Source: Thalassospira sp.
GTDB taxonomy: Bacteria; Pseudomonadota; Alphaproteobacteria; Rhodospirillales; Thalassospiraceae
Direction of reading: 5' to 3'
Assembly: GCF_002709775.1 (NCBI RefSeq)
Contig: NZ_PAQR01000064.1
Coordinates: 22,364-86,363, forward strand
DNA length: 64,000 nt
In this document: positions 7,799 through 16,621 of the stretch, in pieces
How positions within the stretch are numbered: the first letter of the stretch is position 1
Layout of the letters: every line of letters starts with the position of its first letter
Position numbers and translations under genes: made by a program
Notes under the pieces: model-generated
Databases searched by the model: none
Told to the model about the DNA's origin: nothing
What the model saw: the letters and a program-made list of their open reading frames with translations, nothing else

Positions 7799-9232
7799 AT
7801 GAGATCGACCGTACTGGGCGCGTCCGAGGGGGCAGCGCCGTCTGCGGGCAATGACGCAGGTCATAGCGGGCCGGGGCCGGAATTCGGCCCGTGGCTTGAA
7901 AAGGCATCCATCCTGATCGTCGATGACGAGCCGGGCATGCGCAACTTCCTTGTCCGCACCCTCGGCCCGCGCGCCAAGCGGGTCGAAGAAGCAGCCGACT
8001 GCGAAGAAGCCACAGCCTTACTTGATCAGCACCATTTTGATGTCGTCATTCTTGATAACATCATGCCCGGCAAGAGCGGGGTGGAATGGTTGACCGAACA
8101 GCGTGAGATCGGCTTTTTCTCAGATGCTATTCTGATGACGGCCTATGCCGACCTTGATACCGCGATCAAGGCACTGCGCGCCGGCGCTGTCGACTTTGTC
8201 CTGAAGCCATTTCGATCCAACCAGATTTTAAATGCGGTGGCGCGCTGTCTGGATCGTATGCGGTTACGCCGTGAAAACCATGTGCTGCGCCATGAATTGC
8301 GCGCGACGTCCGATCATGTGTTGTTGCGTGACAAGTTGATTGGCTATTCGCCGCAAATTCAGGAAATTCGCGAAACCATCGCCCGTGTGGCCCCGTTGCC
8401 GACATCAATCCTGATTTCCGGTGAAAGCGGAACGGGCAAGGAAGTCACCGCGCGTTCCTTGCATGCGCTGTCGGATCGCGCAGAAAAGCCGTTTGTGCCG
8501 ATCAACTGTGCCGCCATTCCGTCCGAAATGATCGAGGCGGAATTGTTTGGCCATGTCAAAGGCGCCTTTACCGGTGCACAGGCAGCACGCGATGGCCTGT
8601 TCATGCATGCGCAGGGCGGGACGCTGTTTTTGGATGAAGTCGGTGAATTGTCACTCGCCACCCAAAGCAAGCTTTTGCGCGCGATTGAAAGCCGCCGTGT
8701 TCGCCCGGTCGGATCAGAGCGCGAAGCCCCTGTTGATCTGCGCTTTGTCTTTGCAACCAACGCCGATCTTGAGGCCGAAGTCGAAGCTGGGCGTTTCCGT
8801 GCCGATCTGTTTTACCGCATCAATGTCATGCATATCGAAATGCCGCCACTTTCCCAACGTGGCGACGATGTGCTGGAACTGGCGGAGCTGTTCATGACCA
8901 AGCTGTCCAAGCAGCTTGGCGTGCGCGAGGTGCCGATGGATGCGTCGGTGCGGGCCGGACTGACACGCTATGAATGGCCGGGCAACGTGCGTGAATTGCG
9001 CAACCTGATCGAACGCACCCTGATCCTTGGCAAGTTCCCGGCCGAGTTCCGCGACGAATTTGCTGATCAGGGCGCACAGGCAGAATCTGACGAGACCCTG
9101 GACGAGATGGAGCGCCGTCACATTCTGGCGATGCTGCACAAGACCAACGGCAATCGGAACGAAGCCGCCAGAAGGTTGGGTGTGTCGCGCAAGACGATTG
9201 ATCGCAAATGCGCAAGCTGGGAACAGGAATGA
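7799..9232 (+). CDS. Sigma-54-dependent response regulator, NtrC/DctD type
   Basis: Cytoplasmic activator of 477 aa with three domains. A receiver (about 36-150) has the acidic pair VDDE and phospho-acceptor D86 (VVILDNIMPG). An AAA+ domain (about 180-400) has Walker A GESGTGKE near 207, the sigma-54 contact loop GAFTGA (255-260) and Walker B TLFLDEVGE. A Fis-type helix-turn-helix (about 440-470, EAARRLGVSRKTIDRK) ends the protein. I start at 7799, where GGAGG lies 7 nt upstream, rather than an ATG 21 nt earlier. The sensor kinase overlaps its stop codon, and the next gene has a sigma-54 promoter with two palindromic upstream sites, its likely target. Confidence 0.93.
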   Translation: MRSTVLGASEGAAPSAGNDAGHSGPGPEFGPWLEKASILIVDDEPGMRNFLVRTLGPRAKRVEEAADCEEATALLDQHHFDVVILDNIMPGKSGVEWLTEQREIGFFSDAILMTAYADLDTAIKALRAGAVDFVLKPFRSNQILNAVARCLDRMRLRRENHVLRHELRATSDHVLLRDKLIGYSPQIQEIRETIARVAPLPTSILISGESGTGKEVTARSLHALSDRAEKPFVPINCAAIPSEMIEAELFGHVKGAFTGAQAARDGLFMHAQGGTLFLDEVGELSLATQSKLLRAIESRRVRPVGSEREAPVDLRFVFATNADLEAEVEAGRFRADLFYRINVMHIEMPPLSQRGDDVLELAELFMTKLSKQLGVREVPMDASVRAGLTRYEWPGNVRELRNLIERTLILGKFPAEFRDEFADQGAQAESDETLDEMERRHILAMLHKTNGNRNEAARRLGVSRKTIDRKCASWEQE

Positions 9233-11241
9233 CCGACGCGTCACCGTCGGGCGCCACCACGCCCCCCGCCAAAAGAACCCGGTCCGTTCGCTTCAAGCTG
9301 CTGGCGATTGCACTTTTGCCAACGCTTGTGATCCTGCCCTTGTTATTGGGCGTGATGATGGTGCGCTGGAATACGAAGTTTGATGCGCTGCTGACATCAA
9401 AGGTCAGTGGCGACCTGACAATTGCCCATCAGTATTTTACCCATATCCTGGAAAACACCGGCGAACAGATCGAGGCCCTTGGTCAATCGGTCGCGGTGCG
9501 TGATGTGCTGGCGAGCGGCAACGCTAACGACATTGACCGCTTGCTTGCAGCGCGACAGCAGGAACTGGGTCTTGATTTCCTTTACCTGTCGCCCGGACGC
9601 GATAACGAAGTGGGTGATCGGCGCGATGGTGATTGGCCGGTGATTGAAAGTGCCTATAACGGCCAATCCTCCACCAGCATTGATATTTTCAGCAATCGCG
9701 ACCTTGCCGCTATTTCGCCTGACCTGGCCGAACGCGCGCGCCTTGATCTGATTGAAACGCCCAATGCCGTCCCCTCGACCCGCGATGCTGAAACACGTGG
9801 CATGGTGGTACATTCGGCAAGTCACGTTGAACTGCCGACGGGCGGCAGTGCTGCGCTGGTGGGTGGCATACTGCTTAACCAGAACCTCGGTTTTATCGAT
9901 ACGATCAACGACCTTGTTTATCGCCAGAACAGCCTGCCCGAGGGCAGTCAGGGGACCGCGACGCTGTTTCTTGATGATGTCCGGGTCAGCACCAATGTCC
10001 GTCTGTTTGCCGACCGCCGTGCCTTGGGCACCCGGGTCTCGGGCGTGGTGCGCAAGACCGTGCTTGAAGATGGTAATGTCTGGCTCGACCGCGCCTTTGT
10101 GGTTAATGACTGGTACATATCGGCCTATGAGCCGATCAAGGATAGCTATGGTAAACGGGTTGGCATGCTTTATGTCGGTTTCCTCGAAGCCCCCTTTGCC
10201 CAGACCAAATATGAAAGCCTTCTGATCCTGATCGGGGCGTTTCTGTTTGTTGCGGCCTTGTCAGTGCCGATCTTCCTGCGCTGGGCGCGGGGTATTTTCA
10301 AGCCCCTGGAACGGATGGCCAATACCATTGGCCGGGTTGAAAACGGCGATCTGTCGGCGCGAACAAATCTTGATCAGGTGCAGGATGAGATCGCCCTTGT
10401 CGCTGAGCATCTTGATGATCTGCTTGATCAGGTGCAGGAACGCGACAAACGCCTGCGCGCCTGGAATGATCAGCTCAATGCCCGCGTTGATGCCCGCACC
10501 AGCGAGTTGCGCGAAGCCAACCGCGCGCTTGAAGCCACGACCCGGCAACTGATCATGTCGGAAAAGCTTGCTGCGATCGGTGAAATTACCGCCGGTGTGG
10601 CGCACGAAATCAACAATCCCGTCGCCGTCCTTCAGGGTAATCTTGATGTCCTGCGCGATCTTCTGGGTGAACATGCACGACTGGGCGATACTGAATTCCG
10701 CCTGATTGACGAACAGGTCAATCGCATCAATCTGATCGTGACCAAGCTTCTGCAATTTGCCAAACCCGAAGAATATGCGGGCTTCGTCGAACGCCACAGT
10801 GTCGCCGAGGTGATTGATGATTGCATGCCCCTCGTTGCCCATCTTCTCAGCCGGGCTGATATCAAGGTCGTGCGCGAACATCAATCAACCCGACTGGTTC
10901 TGATGAACCGAACCGAGTTGCAGCAGGTTCTGGTCAACCTGATGGTCAATGCCCTGCATGCCATGCCCGAAAGCGGGACATTGACCCTGATTGATGCTGA
11001 TGTTGATCGGGGTGGGAAACCCGGCATTCAGATCACCGTGCGCGATACCGGTACCGGCATGGATGCTGATGTTTTGAACCGCATCTTCGATCCGTTCTAC
11101 ACCACCAAACGGCGCGAAGGCACGGGGCTTGGTCTGTCGATCACCCGTACCCTGATTGATCGTCAAGGCGGGTCGCTTGATGTTGAAAGTGAACCGGGCA
11201 AGGGCACGGTCTTTACCATCTGGTTGCCCGAGGCGGACTGA
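9229..11241 (+). CDS. Membrane sensor histidine kinase, DctB-like layout
   Basis: Partner kinase of the preceding regulator, 670 aa; its ATG overlaps the regulator stop (ATGA). A first membrane helix (about 22-42) is followed by a large periplasmic Cache-type sensing region (about 45-320), a second helix (about 328-348), a HAMP linker, a coiled stretch, the HisKA box with H459 (GVAHEINNPVAVLQGN) and a HATPase domain with N box, DTGTGMD and GTGLGLSIT. The layout resembles kinases that sense small carboxylates. The downstream OFA transporter suggests an organic-acid ligand, possibly oxalate or formate, but the sensing domain cannot be assigned a ligand by eye. Confidence 0.92.
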   Translation: MTDASPSGATTPPAKRTRSVRFKLLAIALLPTLVILPLLLGVMMVRWNTKFDALLTSKVSGDLTIAHQYFTHILENTGEQIEALGQSVAVRDVLASGNANDIDRLLAARQQELGLDFLYLSPGRDNEVGDRRDGDWPVIESAYNGQSSTSIDIFSNRDLAAISPDLAERARLDLIETPNAVPSTRDAETRGMVVHSASHVELPTGGSAALVGGILLNQNLGFIDTINDLVYRQNSLPEGSQGTATLFLDDVRVSTNVRLFADRRALGTRVSGVVRKTVLEDGNVWLDRAFVVNDWYISAYEPIKDSYGKRVGMLYVGFLEAPFAQTKYESLLILIGAFLFVAALSVPIFLRWARGIFKPLERMANTIGRVENGDLSARTNLDQVQDEIALVAEHLDDLLDQVQERDKRLRAWNDQLNARVDARTSELREANRALEATTRQLIMSEKLAAIGEITAGVAHEINNPVAVLQGNLDVLRDLLGEHARLGDTEFRLIDEQVNRINLIVTKLLQFAKPEEYAGFVERHSVAEVIDDCMPLVAHLLSRADIKVVREHQSTRLVLMNRTELQQVLVNLMVNALHAMPESGTLTLIDADVDRGGKPGIQITVRDTGTGMDADVLNRIFDPFYTTKRREGTGLGLSITRTLIDRQGGSLDVESEPGKGTVFTIWLPEAD

Positions 11242-11294
11242 ACTCAGGCCTCACGGTCAAAACAGTAAACTCCTCCAAAATGCTGCAAATGCGA

Positions 11295-11310
11295 GTGGAC
11301 ATTTTGTCTA
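11295..11310. promoter_or_regulatory. Upstream activator site 1 of the OFA gene
   Basis: GTGGACATTTTGTCTA: an almost perfect copy of the palindrome TGGACA-TTT-TGTCCA found 43 bp downstream. Four helical turns separate the two sites, which suits cooperative binding of NtrC-type dimers. It lies about 110 bp before the sigma-54 promoter. Confidence 0.65.
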
Positions 11311-11337
11311 TATGCACGTTATGCGCGCATTAAGCTT

Positions 11338-11353
11338 GTGGACATTTTGTCCA
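11338..11353. promoter_or_regulatory. Upstream activator site 2 of the OFA gene (perfect palindrome)
   Basis: GTGGACATTTTGTCCA contains the 15-bp perfect palindrome TGGACA-TTT-TGTCCA (11339-11353). It shares 14 identical bases with site 1 and is placed about 67 bp before the -24 element, a normal enhancer distance. The likely ligand is the response regulator encoded at 7799-9232. Confidence 0.68.
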
Positions 11354-11419
11354 TGCGCGTGCGCTGCAGCAACCCGTTCCAGTTTGGAAAAGTGACAGAA
11401 AGTGGTGCTTGGCGCTGTA

Positions 11420-11434
11420 TGGCACGCCGATTGC
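11420..11434 (+). promoter_or_regulatory. Sigma-54 (RpoN) -24/-12 promoter
   Basis: TGGCACG-CCGA-TTGC matches the sigma-54 consensus TGGCACG-N4-TTGC exactly, with GG at 11421-11422 and GC at 11433-11434. The start codon of the OFA transporter is about 105 nt downstream, leaving a 5' leader of roughly 90 nt. Confidence 0.85.
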
Positions 11435-11538
11435 CAAGTTGAGAATTCCGGATTTAACCGTGTTTGCCCTGCACCATGACCAATTGTGCGACGGGGAAGG
11501 GCAAGGAAAAATCAAAAGACCGGGAGGAAAACAACGTC

Positions 11539-13263
11539 ATGTTTGACAAGCTCAAGAAAGAACACATCGTCGCTGGCGACGATTTCAACCGCTGGAAAGT
11601 TCCGCCAGCATCTATCGCCATTCATTTGTGCATCGGCTCTGTCTATGCCTGGAGTATCTTTAACCCGCCACTGATCAAGGAATTTGGGGTGGTCAGTGCA
11701 AGCTCCGGTGACTGGGGGCTGCAATCCGTTGTCTGGATTTTCTCTGTTGCCATCGTCTTTCTTGGCCTTGCGGCTGCCTTTGGCGGCAAATGGCTTGAAG
11801 AAGTCGGCCCGCGTATGGTCGGCGTTGTCGCAGCCTTCTGCTGGGGTGGTGGTTTCATCATCGGCGGCCTTGGCATCATGACCCATCAGCTGTGGCTAGT
11901 GTATCTGGGCTATGGCGCGCTTGGTGGCTGTGGTCTTGGGCTTGGTTATGTTTCGCCGGTCTCGACCCTGATCCGCTGGTTCCCGGACCGGCGCGGCATG
12001 GCGACCGGTATGGCCATCATGGGCTTTGGCGGCGGTGCGATGATCGCAACCCCGATCAAGGAAGCCCTGCTTGCCACCTTCTTCAAGGTGCCTGACTATC
12101 TTGGTCCGGAAAGTGCCGTGAACCTCGTGACCGAGGGCGGCAAACGTATGGCCGAAGTTGGTGGCCAGATGGTCGAAGTCGTTGTTGCCGGTGCCGCACA
12201 GGTTGCCGCAGCGCCAGTGCCGATCGAAGAAGGCGTTTATGTTGCCGGAACCGGTAATACCGGTGCGGCTGCGACCTTCTTTACGCTTGGTGTTGCGTAC
12301 TTCATCGTCATGATCATTGCATCCTTCTCCTATCGCGTGCCGCGCGAAGGCTGGCTTCCGGCTGGCTGGACGCCGCCGACTGCGGATGCCGCATCCAAAC
12401 GCATGATCACGCATGCCAACGTTCACATTGATCAGGCGCTTAAAACCCCGCAGTTCTATCTGCTGTGGATTGTTCTGTGCTTTAACGTGACGGCCGGTAT
12501 CGGGGTGATTGGCGTTGCCAAGACCATGATGACGGAGATCTTTGGCACGACCTTGCCGTTTATCGTCAACTCCGCCTTTGCGGCGACCTACGTGTTCATG
12601 ATTTCGGTCTTTAACATGTGCGGTCGTTTCTTCTGGGCCTCGATGTCTGACTATATCGGGCGCAAGAACACCTATTACTGCTTCTTCATTCTGGGCATCG
12701 TTCTCTATATGTCGATCCCGTTTGCCGCAGAACAGGTCAGCATCAATCCGGCTGTGACATGGCTTGTCATGTTCTATGCCGCAACCATGATCATCTTCAC
12801 GATGTATGGCGGTGGTTTTGCAACCATTCCGGCTTATCTCGCCGATATCTTCGGTACCAAATATGTCGGTGGTATCCATGGTCGTCTTCTGACTGCCTGG
12901 AGTACCGCTGGTGTTCTTGGTCCGCTTGCCATCACCCAGCTGCGTCAGGCCTCGGTCACCAGTTCGATCAAGGATCTGGCATCAAAGGTTGATCCGGCAG
13001 CATTCCAGGAGAAGTTCGGTGCCGGCATTGCTCAGCTTGATCAGCTGGTTGCAGCCAAAACGGTGACCATCGGGCGTCTGATGGAAATCGCACCGGCAGG
13101 CACGGTCGATCCGACCTCAAGCCTGTATAACACCACCATGTATGCCATGGCGGCATTGCTTGCGATTGCGCTGATTGCCAACAAGCTGGTCAGCCCGATC
13201 CATGAAAAGCATCACATGGAAACCCAGGAAGCAGGCGGCAGCGAAGCTCCGTCGAAAGCCTAA
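11539..13263 (+). CDS. OFA-family MFS transporter (oxalate/formate antiporter-like)
   Basis: Twelve-helix major facilitator of 574 aa. The N-terminal signature (WKVPPASIAIHLCIGSVYAWSIFNPPL) and SPVSTLIRWFPDRRGMATGMAI belong to the oxalate/formate antiporter family. It is long for OFA: a roughly 60-residue insertion follows the first six helices (about 190-255, rich in Val/Ala/Gly) and another polar stretch lies near 490-540 before the last helix. AGGAAAACAACGTC precedes the ATG. A sigma-54 promoter and two activator sites lie upstream, directly after the two-component genes. Substrate within the family (oxalate, formate, other carboxylates) is unknown; a formate dehydrogenase operon follows. 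Confidence 0.85.
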   Translation: MFDKLKKEHIVAGDDFNRWKVPPASIAIHLCIGSVYAWSIFNPPLIKEFGVVSASSGDWGLQSVVWIFSVAIVFLGLAAAFGGKWLEEVGPRMVGVVAAFCWGGGFIIGGLGIMTHQLWLVYLGYGALGGCGLGLGYVSPVSTLIRWFPDRRGMATGMAIMGFGGGAMIATPIKEALLATFFKVPDYLGPESAVNLVTEGGKRMAEVGGQMVEVVVAGAAQVAAAPVPIEEGVYVAGTGNTGAAATFFTLGVAYFIVMIIASFSYRVPREGWLPAGWTPPTADAASKRMITHANVHIDQALKTPQFYLLWIVLCFNVTAGIGVIGVAKTMMTEIFGTTLPFIVNSAFAATYVFMISVFNMCGRFFWASMSDYIGRKNTYYCFFILGIVLYMSIPFAAEQVSINPAVTWLVMFYAATMIIFTMYGGGFATIPAYLADIFGTKYVGGIHGRLLTAWSTAGVLGPLAITQLRQASVTSSIKDLASKVDPAAFQEKFGAGIAQLDQLVAAKTVTIGRLMEIAPAGTVDPTSSLYNTTMYAMAALLAIALIANKLVSPIHEKHHMETQEAGGSEAPSKA

Positions 13264-13272
13264 CCTGACCAA

Positions 13273-13310
13273 AGGCGCCAGCCGATGCACCCTCGGCTGG
13301 CGCCTGTTTT
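13273..13310 (+). terminator. Rho-independent terminator after the OFA gene
   Basis: A 13-bp perfect GC-rich stem (13273-13285 with 13293-13305), 7-nt loop, followed by GTTTT. It is the strongest terminator in the window. Confidence 0.92.
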
Positions 13311-13473
13311 ACTGGCTCTGTCCACTTGCCAGTAAAGCCAGGCACGAGTGGGACATCGTGCCAAAGCGTCAGGGGCAGATCCGGGTTCCGTTCATCCAGC
13401 CCGGATCTGTGTTCTGTTGCAGGAATAACCTTTATGCCCGAAGGGGTAATCGGTTATCCTGCAATCAGAACAC
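13308..13473. other. Array of four consecutive hairpins, possible structured RNA
   Basis: The gap 13264-13596 has no gene but is highly structured. After the terminator come: a 9-bp perfect stem (13308-13316 with 13328-13336), a 7-bp perfect stem (13341-13347 with 13356-13362), a 10-bp perfect stem (13376-13385 with 13400-13409) and a long stem of about 21 bp with two single-base bulges (13409-13430 with 13452-13473), followed by TTTTCCC. These occupy 166 nt almost without spacers. I do not recognise the motif. Possibilities are a non-coding RNA, a leader of the lysR transcript, or a palindromic repeat cluster. Confidence 0.6.
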
Positions 13474-13596
13474 TTTTCCCGACAATCCCGTCACCAAATT
13501 GTTGCGCCAAAGTGTTCCGCCCCAGATAGAGCGAGCCGAAAACAGGATCGCCAACACCGCCATAAAAAGCATCGATCTTGCGATGCCGGATACGCC

Positions 13597-14490
13597 ATGA
13601 TTGATAAACTCGAAATGTTTATGGTTCTCGCCCGCGAGCAGCATTTTGGACATGCTGCCGAAGAATGCGGTGTGACGCAGCCAACCCTTTCAAGCGCCTT
13701 GCGCCAGCTTGAAGACCATCTTGGCGTTGTCCTGGTCAAACGCGGATCGCGCTATCAGGGCCTGACACCCGAAGGCGAACGAGTTCTGGAATGGGCGCGT
13801 CATATCGTCGGCAGCACCCGATCCATGCGCGATGAAATGCGTGCCATGCGCTTTGGCCTGACCGGGCAGGTGCAGATTGCGGTTGTTCCGACCGCGCTTT
13901 CGATGGTCCATGAATTGACCACGCCGTTTCGTGAAAAACACCCCGATGTCAGCTTTGCCATCCTGTCGCGGACCTCTGCCGAAATTCAGGCGCTGCTCGA
14001 CGATCTGCAAATTGATGCCGGGATTACCTATCTTGATAATGAGCCACTTGGGCGCGTAACAGCCATCCCACTGTACCGGGAACGCTATCATCTTGTGACG
14101 TCAAACATGGAAGATCTTGCCGGACGTGATACAATCACCTGGCGCGAAGCCGCTGAATTGCCGCTTTGCCTGCTAACGCCAGATATGCAAAACCGCCGCA
14201 TCATCGATCAGCATCTTGATGCGGTGGGGGCGAAGGTCAGCGCGACGCTGGAAAGCGATTCCATGATTGCGCTGTTTACCCATGTGCAAACAGGCAACTG
14301 GGCCAGCATCATGCCGGAAAAAATGGTCGAAAGTTTCGGGATGCGCGACCGGGTCAAATCGATCCCGATCACCGAACCCGATGCCACTCACACCGTCGGC
14401 CTGATCGCCGCACGACGCGAACCGGCAACCCCGGTTGTGTCGGCCTTGATCAAGGAGGCAGCCCGCATTTCAGAGCTGCAATCGGCTTGA
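13597..14490 (+). CDS. LysR-type regulator, likely FdsR for formate dehydrogenase
   Basis: LysR-family transcription factor of 297 aa. The N-terminal winged helix (about 1-60, MVLAREQHFGHAAEECGVTQPTLSSALRQLEDHLGVVLVKR) is followed by a linker helix and a periplasmic-binding-protein-like effector domain (about 90-290). The ribosome site is weak. It lies directly upstream of the fds operon in the same direction, and a dyad GATAG-N7-CTATC, fitting the LysR T-N11-A rule, overlaps its own stop codon just before fdsG. Genes in this position usually regulate fds, so FdsR is likely; the effector is not evident. Confidence 0.85.
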   Translation: MIDKLEMFMVLAREQHFGHAAEECGVTQPTLSSALRQLEDHLGVVLVKRGSRYQGLTPEGERVLEWARHIVGSTRSMRDEMRAMRFGLTGQVQIAVVPTALSMVHELTTPFREKHPDVSFAILSRTSAEIQALLDDLQIDAGITYLDNEPLGRVTAIPLYRERYHLVTSNMEDLAGRDTITWREAAELPLCLLTPDMQNRRIIDQHLDAVGAKVSATLESDSMIALFTHVQTGNWASIMPEKMVESFGMRDRVKSIPITEPDATHTVGLIAARREPATPVVSALIKEAARISELQSA

Positions 14491-14505
14491 TAGGTTTTCG
14501 CTATC
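14489..14505. promoter_or_regulatory. Putative LysR box upstream of fdsG
   Basis: GATAG-GTTTTCG-CTATC, a perfect 5-bp dyad fitting the T-N11-A pattern of LysR regulators, about 95 bp before the fdsG start and overlapping the lysR stop codon. The neighbouring lysR gene is the obvious candidate to bind it. Confidence 0.5.
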
Positions 14506-14599
14506 GCGTAACGGGATGGCTTTATTGAACAGGCCGTGACAATGCCTGACACTATGAAGAACAACGAATAATTCAAACATGCTTGAGAGAGAGGCTTGC

Positions 14600-15064
14600 A
14601 TGTCGGAAACGACCGAGGACCAGAACGTCCGCGTCGCTGCCATTTGTGATCAGATGGCAGCCCTTGAGGGACCGCTTTTGCCGATCCTGCATGAAGTGCA
14701 GGAAGAGTTTGGCTATATCCCCGATGGCGCGCTTCAGACCATTGCCAAGAAGCTGAACCTTAGCCGGGCGGAAGTCCACGGGGTGGCAAGCTTCTATCAT
14801 GACTTCCGCGAAGAAAAGGCGGGCAAGCATGTCATCAAGATCTGCCGGGCCGAAGCCTGTCAGGCGATGGGGGCCGATGCTCTTGGTGACCAGATCCGTC
14901 GTCATTTGAAAGTCGACTGGTCGCAAACCACCGCCGATCACAAGATCACGCTTGAACCTGTCTTCTGTCTTGGCCTGTGTGCCTGCGCCCCGGCGGCGAT
15001 GATTGATGGCAAGGTTGTTGGCCGTGTCAGTGCGGATCGCATTCTTGAAAAGGTGGGGTCATGA
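14600..15064 (+). CDS. fdsG: NAD-dependent formate dehydrogenase, gamma subunit
   Basis: NuoE-like small iron-sulfur subunit of the soluble molybdenum formate dehydrogenase, 154 aa. A thioredoxin-fold 2Fe-2S site is formed by C82, C87, C123 and C127 (ICRAEACQA and VFCLGLCAC). It passes electrons between the alpha-subunit clusters and the FMN subunit. I start at ATG 14600, with AGAGG five bases before it; a start 21 nt upstream has no ribosome site. Its stop codon overlaps the fdsB start (ATGA), so translation is coupled. Confidence 0.93.
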   Translation: MSETTEDQNVRVAAICDQMAALEGPLLPILHEVQEEFGYIPDGALQTIAKKLNLSRAEVHGVASFYHDFREEKAGKHVIKICRAEACQAMGADALGDQIRRHLKVDWSQTTADHKITLEPVFCLGLCACAPAAMIDGKVVGRVSADRILEKVGS

Positions 15065-16617
15065 GCATCAAGATCTATGTTCCACTTGATTCCGGTTCGG
15101 TTGCGCTCGGTGCGGATGATGTCGCATCTGCCATTTCCGCCAAGGCCGCCAAAACCGGTGCCGATATCAAGATCGTGCGCAACGGCTCGTTCGGCATGTA
15201 TTGGCTTGAACCTATGGTCGAGGTCGAAACGCCACGCGGGCGTGTTGCCTATGGCCCGGTCAGCACCGACGATATCGATGCGTTGTTTGATGCCGATTTC
15301 CTGACTGGCGGGGCGCACAAGTTGTTCCTCGGGCGGACACAGGAAATTCCGTTCCTCAAAAGCCAGTCGCGCCTGACATTCCAGCGCTGCGGCATCATTG
15401 ATCCGGTATCGCTTGACGATTACCGCGCCAATGAAGGCCTGAGCGGCCTTGAAAACGCGCTCAAGATGACGGACGAAGAAATCGTCAAGGCCGTCACTGA
15501 CAGTGGCCTGCGTGGTCGCGGTGGTGCCGGTTTCCCAACCGGCATTAAATGGAATACCGTCCGCGAAGCCGATGGCGATCAGAAATACATCGTCTGTAAC
15601 GCCGATGAAGGCGATAGCGGCACCTTTGCCGATCGCATGATCATGGAAGGCGAACCGTTTGTTCTGATCGAAGGCATGATCATTGCTGGTCTCGCCACCG
15701 GTGCAACCAAGGGCTATGTCTATACCCGTTCGGAATATCCGACTGCGATTGACGTGATGAACGAGGCGATCGAAGTCGCCCGTGCTGCCGGTGTTCTGGG
15801 TGATAACATCCTTGGTTCCGGCAAGGCCTTTGACATGGAAGTCCGCATGGGTGCTGGTGCCTATGTCTGCGGTGAAGAAACATCGCTTCTCAACAGCATG
15901 GAAGGCAAGCGCGGTGTTGTCCGTGCCAAGCCGCCGCTGCCCGCCCTTGAAGGTTTCCTTGGCCGTCCGACGGTGGTCAATAACGTGATTTCGCTGTGCT
16001 CTGTTCCGGTCATTCTGGAAAAGGGCCCGGAATATTACCGTGATTACGGCATGGGCCGCTCGCGCGGTACCATCCCGATCCAGATTGCGGGCAACGTCAA
16101 ACATGGCGGGCTTTATGAAGTCGGCTTTGGTCTGACGCTGGGCGAAATCGTTGAACAGATCGGCGGTGGCACTGCATCGGGCCGCCCGGTCAAGGCGGTT
16201 CAGGTCGGCGGGCCTTTGGGGGCCTATTTCCCGAAAGAACTGTTTGATACGCCGTTTGACTACGAAGAATTCATGAAACGCGATGGTCTGATCGGTCATG
16301 CCGGTGTTGTCGTGTTTGACGACACGGTGGACATGATGAAGCAGGCCCGCTTTGCCATGGAATTCTGCGCAATTGAATCGTGCGGCAAATGCACGCCGTG
16401 CCGAATTGGCTCTGTACGCGGGACCGAAGTGGTCGACAAGCTTGAACGTGGTGAAGAGCCTGAATTGCAGATCGAGCTGCTGCGCGATCTGTGCGAGACC
16501 ATGAAGTTTGGATCCTTGTGCGCGCTGGGGGGCTTTACGCCTTATCCGGTTCTAAGCGCCCTGACCCATTTCCCTGATGACTTCAAGCCACGCGCGCTTG
16601 ATATAGCTGCGGAGTGA
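15061..16617 (+). CDS. fdsB: NAD-dependent formate dehydrogenase, beta subunit (NADH:FMN)
   Basis: NuoF-like subunit of 518 aa that reduces NAD+. The first 130 residues are a thioredoxin-like extension, then the FMN/NAD region with GLRGRGGAGFPTGIKW, VCNADEGDSGTF and GAYVCGEETSLLNSMEG, then a 4Fe-4S site C441, C444, C447 (SCGKCTPCRIG) and C487. Length and domain order match FdsB. It starts inside the fdsG stop and ends 4 nt before fdsA. Confidence 0.94.
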   Translation: MSIKIYVPLDSGSVALGADDVASAISAKAAKTGADIKIVRNGSFGMYWLEPMVEVETPRGRVAYGPVSTDDIDALFDADFLTGGAHKLFLGRTQEIPFLKSQSRLTFQRCGIIDPVSLDDYRANEGLSGLENALKMTDEEIVKAVTDSGLRGRGGAGFPTGIKWNTVREADGDQKYIVCNADEGDSGTFADRMIMEGEPFVLIEGMIIAGLATGATKGYVYTRSEYPTAIDVMNEAIEVARAAGVLGDNILGSGKAFDMEVRMGAGAYVCGEETSLLNSMEGKRGVVRAKPPLPALEGFLGRPTVVNNVISLCSVPVILEKGPEYYRDYGMGRSRGTIPIQIAGNVKHGGLYEVGFGLTLGEIVEQIGGGTASGRPVKAVQVGGPLGAYFPKELFDTPFDYEEFMKRDGLIGHAGVVVFDDTVDMMKQARFAMEFCAIESCGKCTPCRIGSVRGTEVVDKLERGEEPELQIELLRDLCETMKFGSLCALGGFTPYPVLSALTHFPDDFKPRALDIAAE

Positions 16618-16621
16618 AACG

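Noticed and set aside
14938..16299. Long open frame (453 codons) on the minus strand
   Set aside because: It is wholly antisense to fdsG/fdsB, which have full family matches. It arises from codon bias, has no ribosome site and no recognisable domain.
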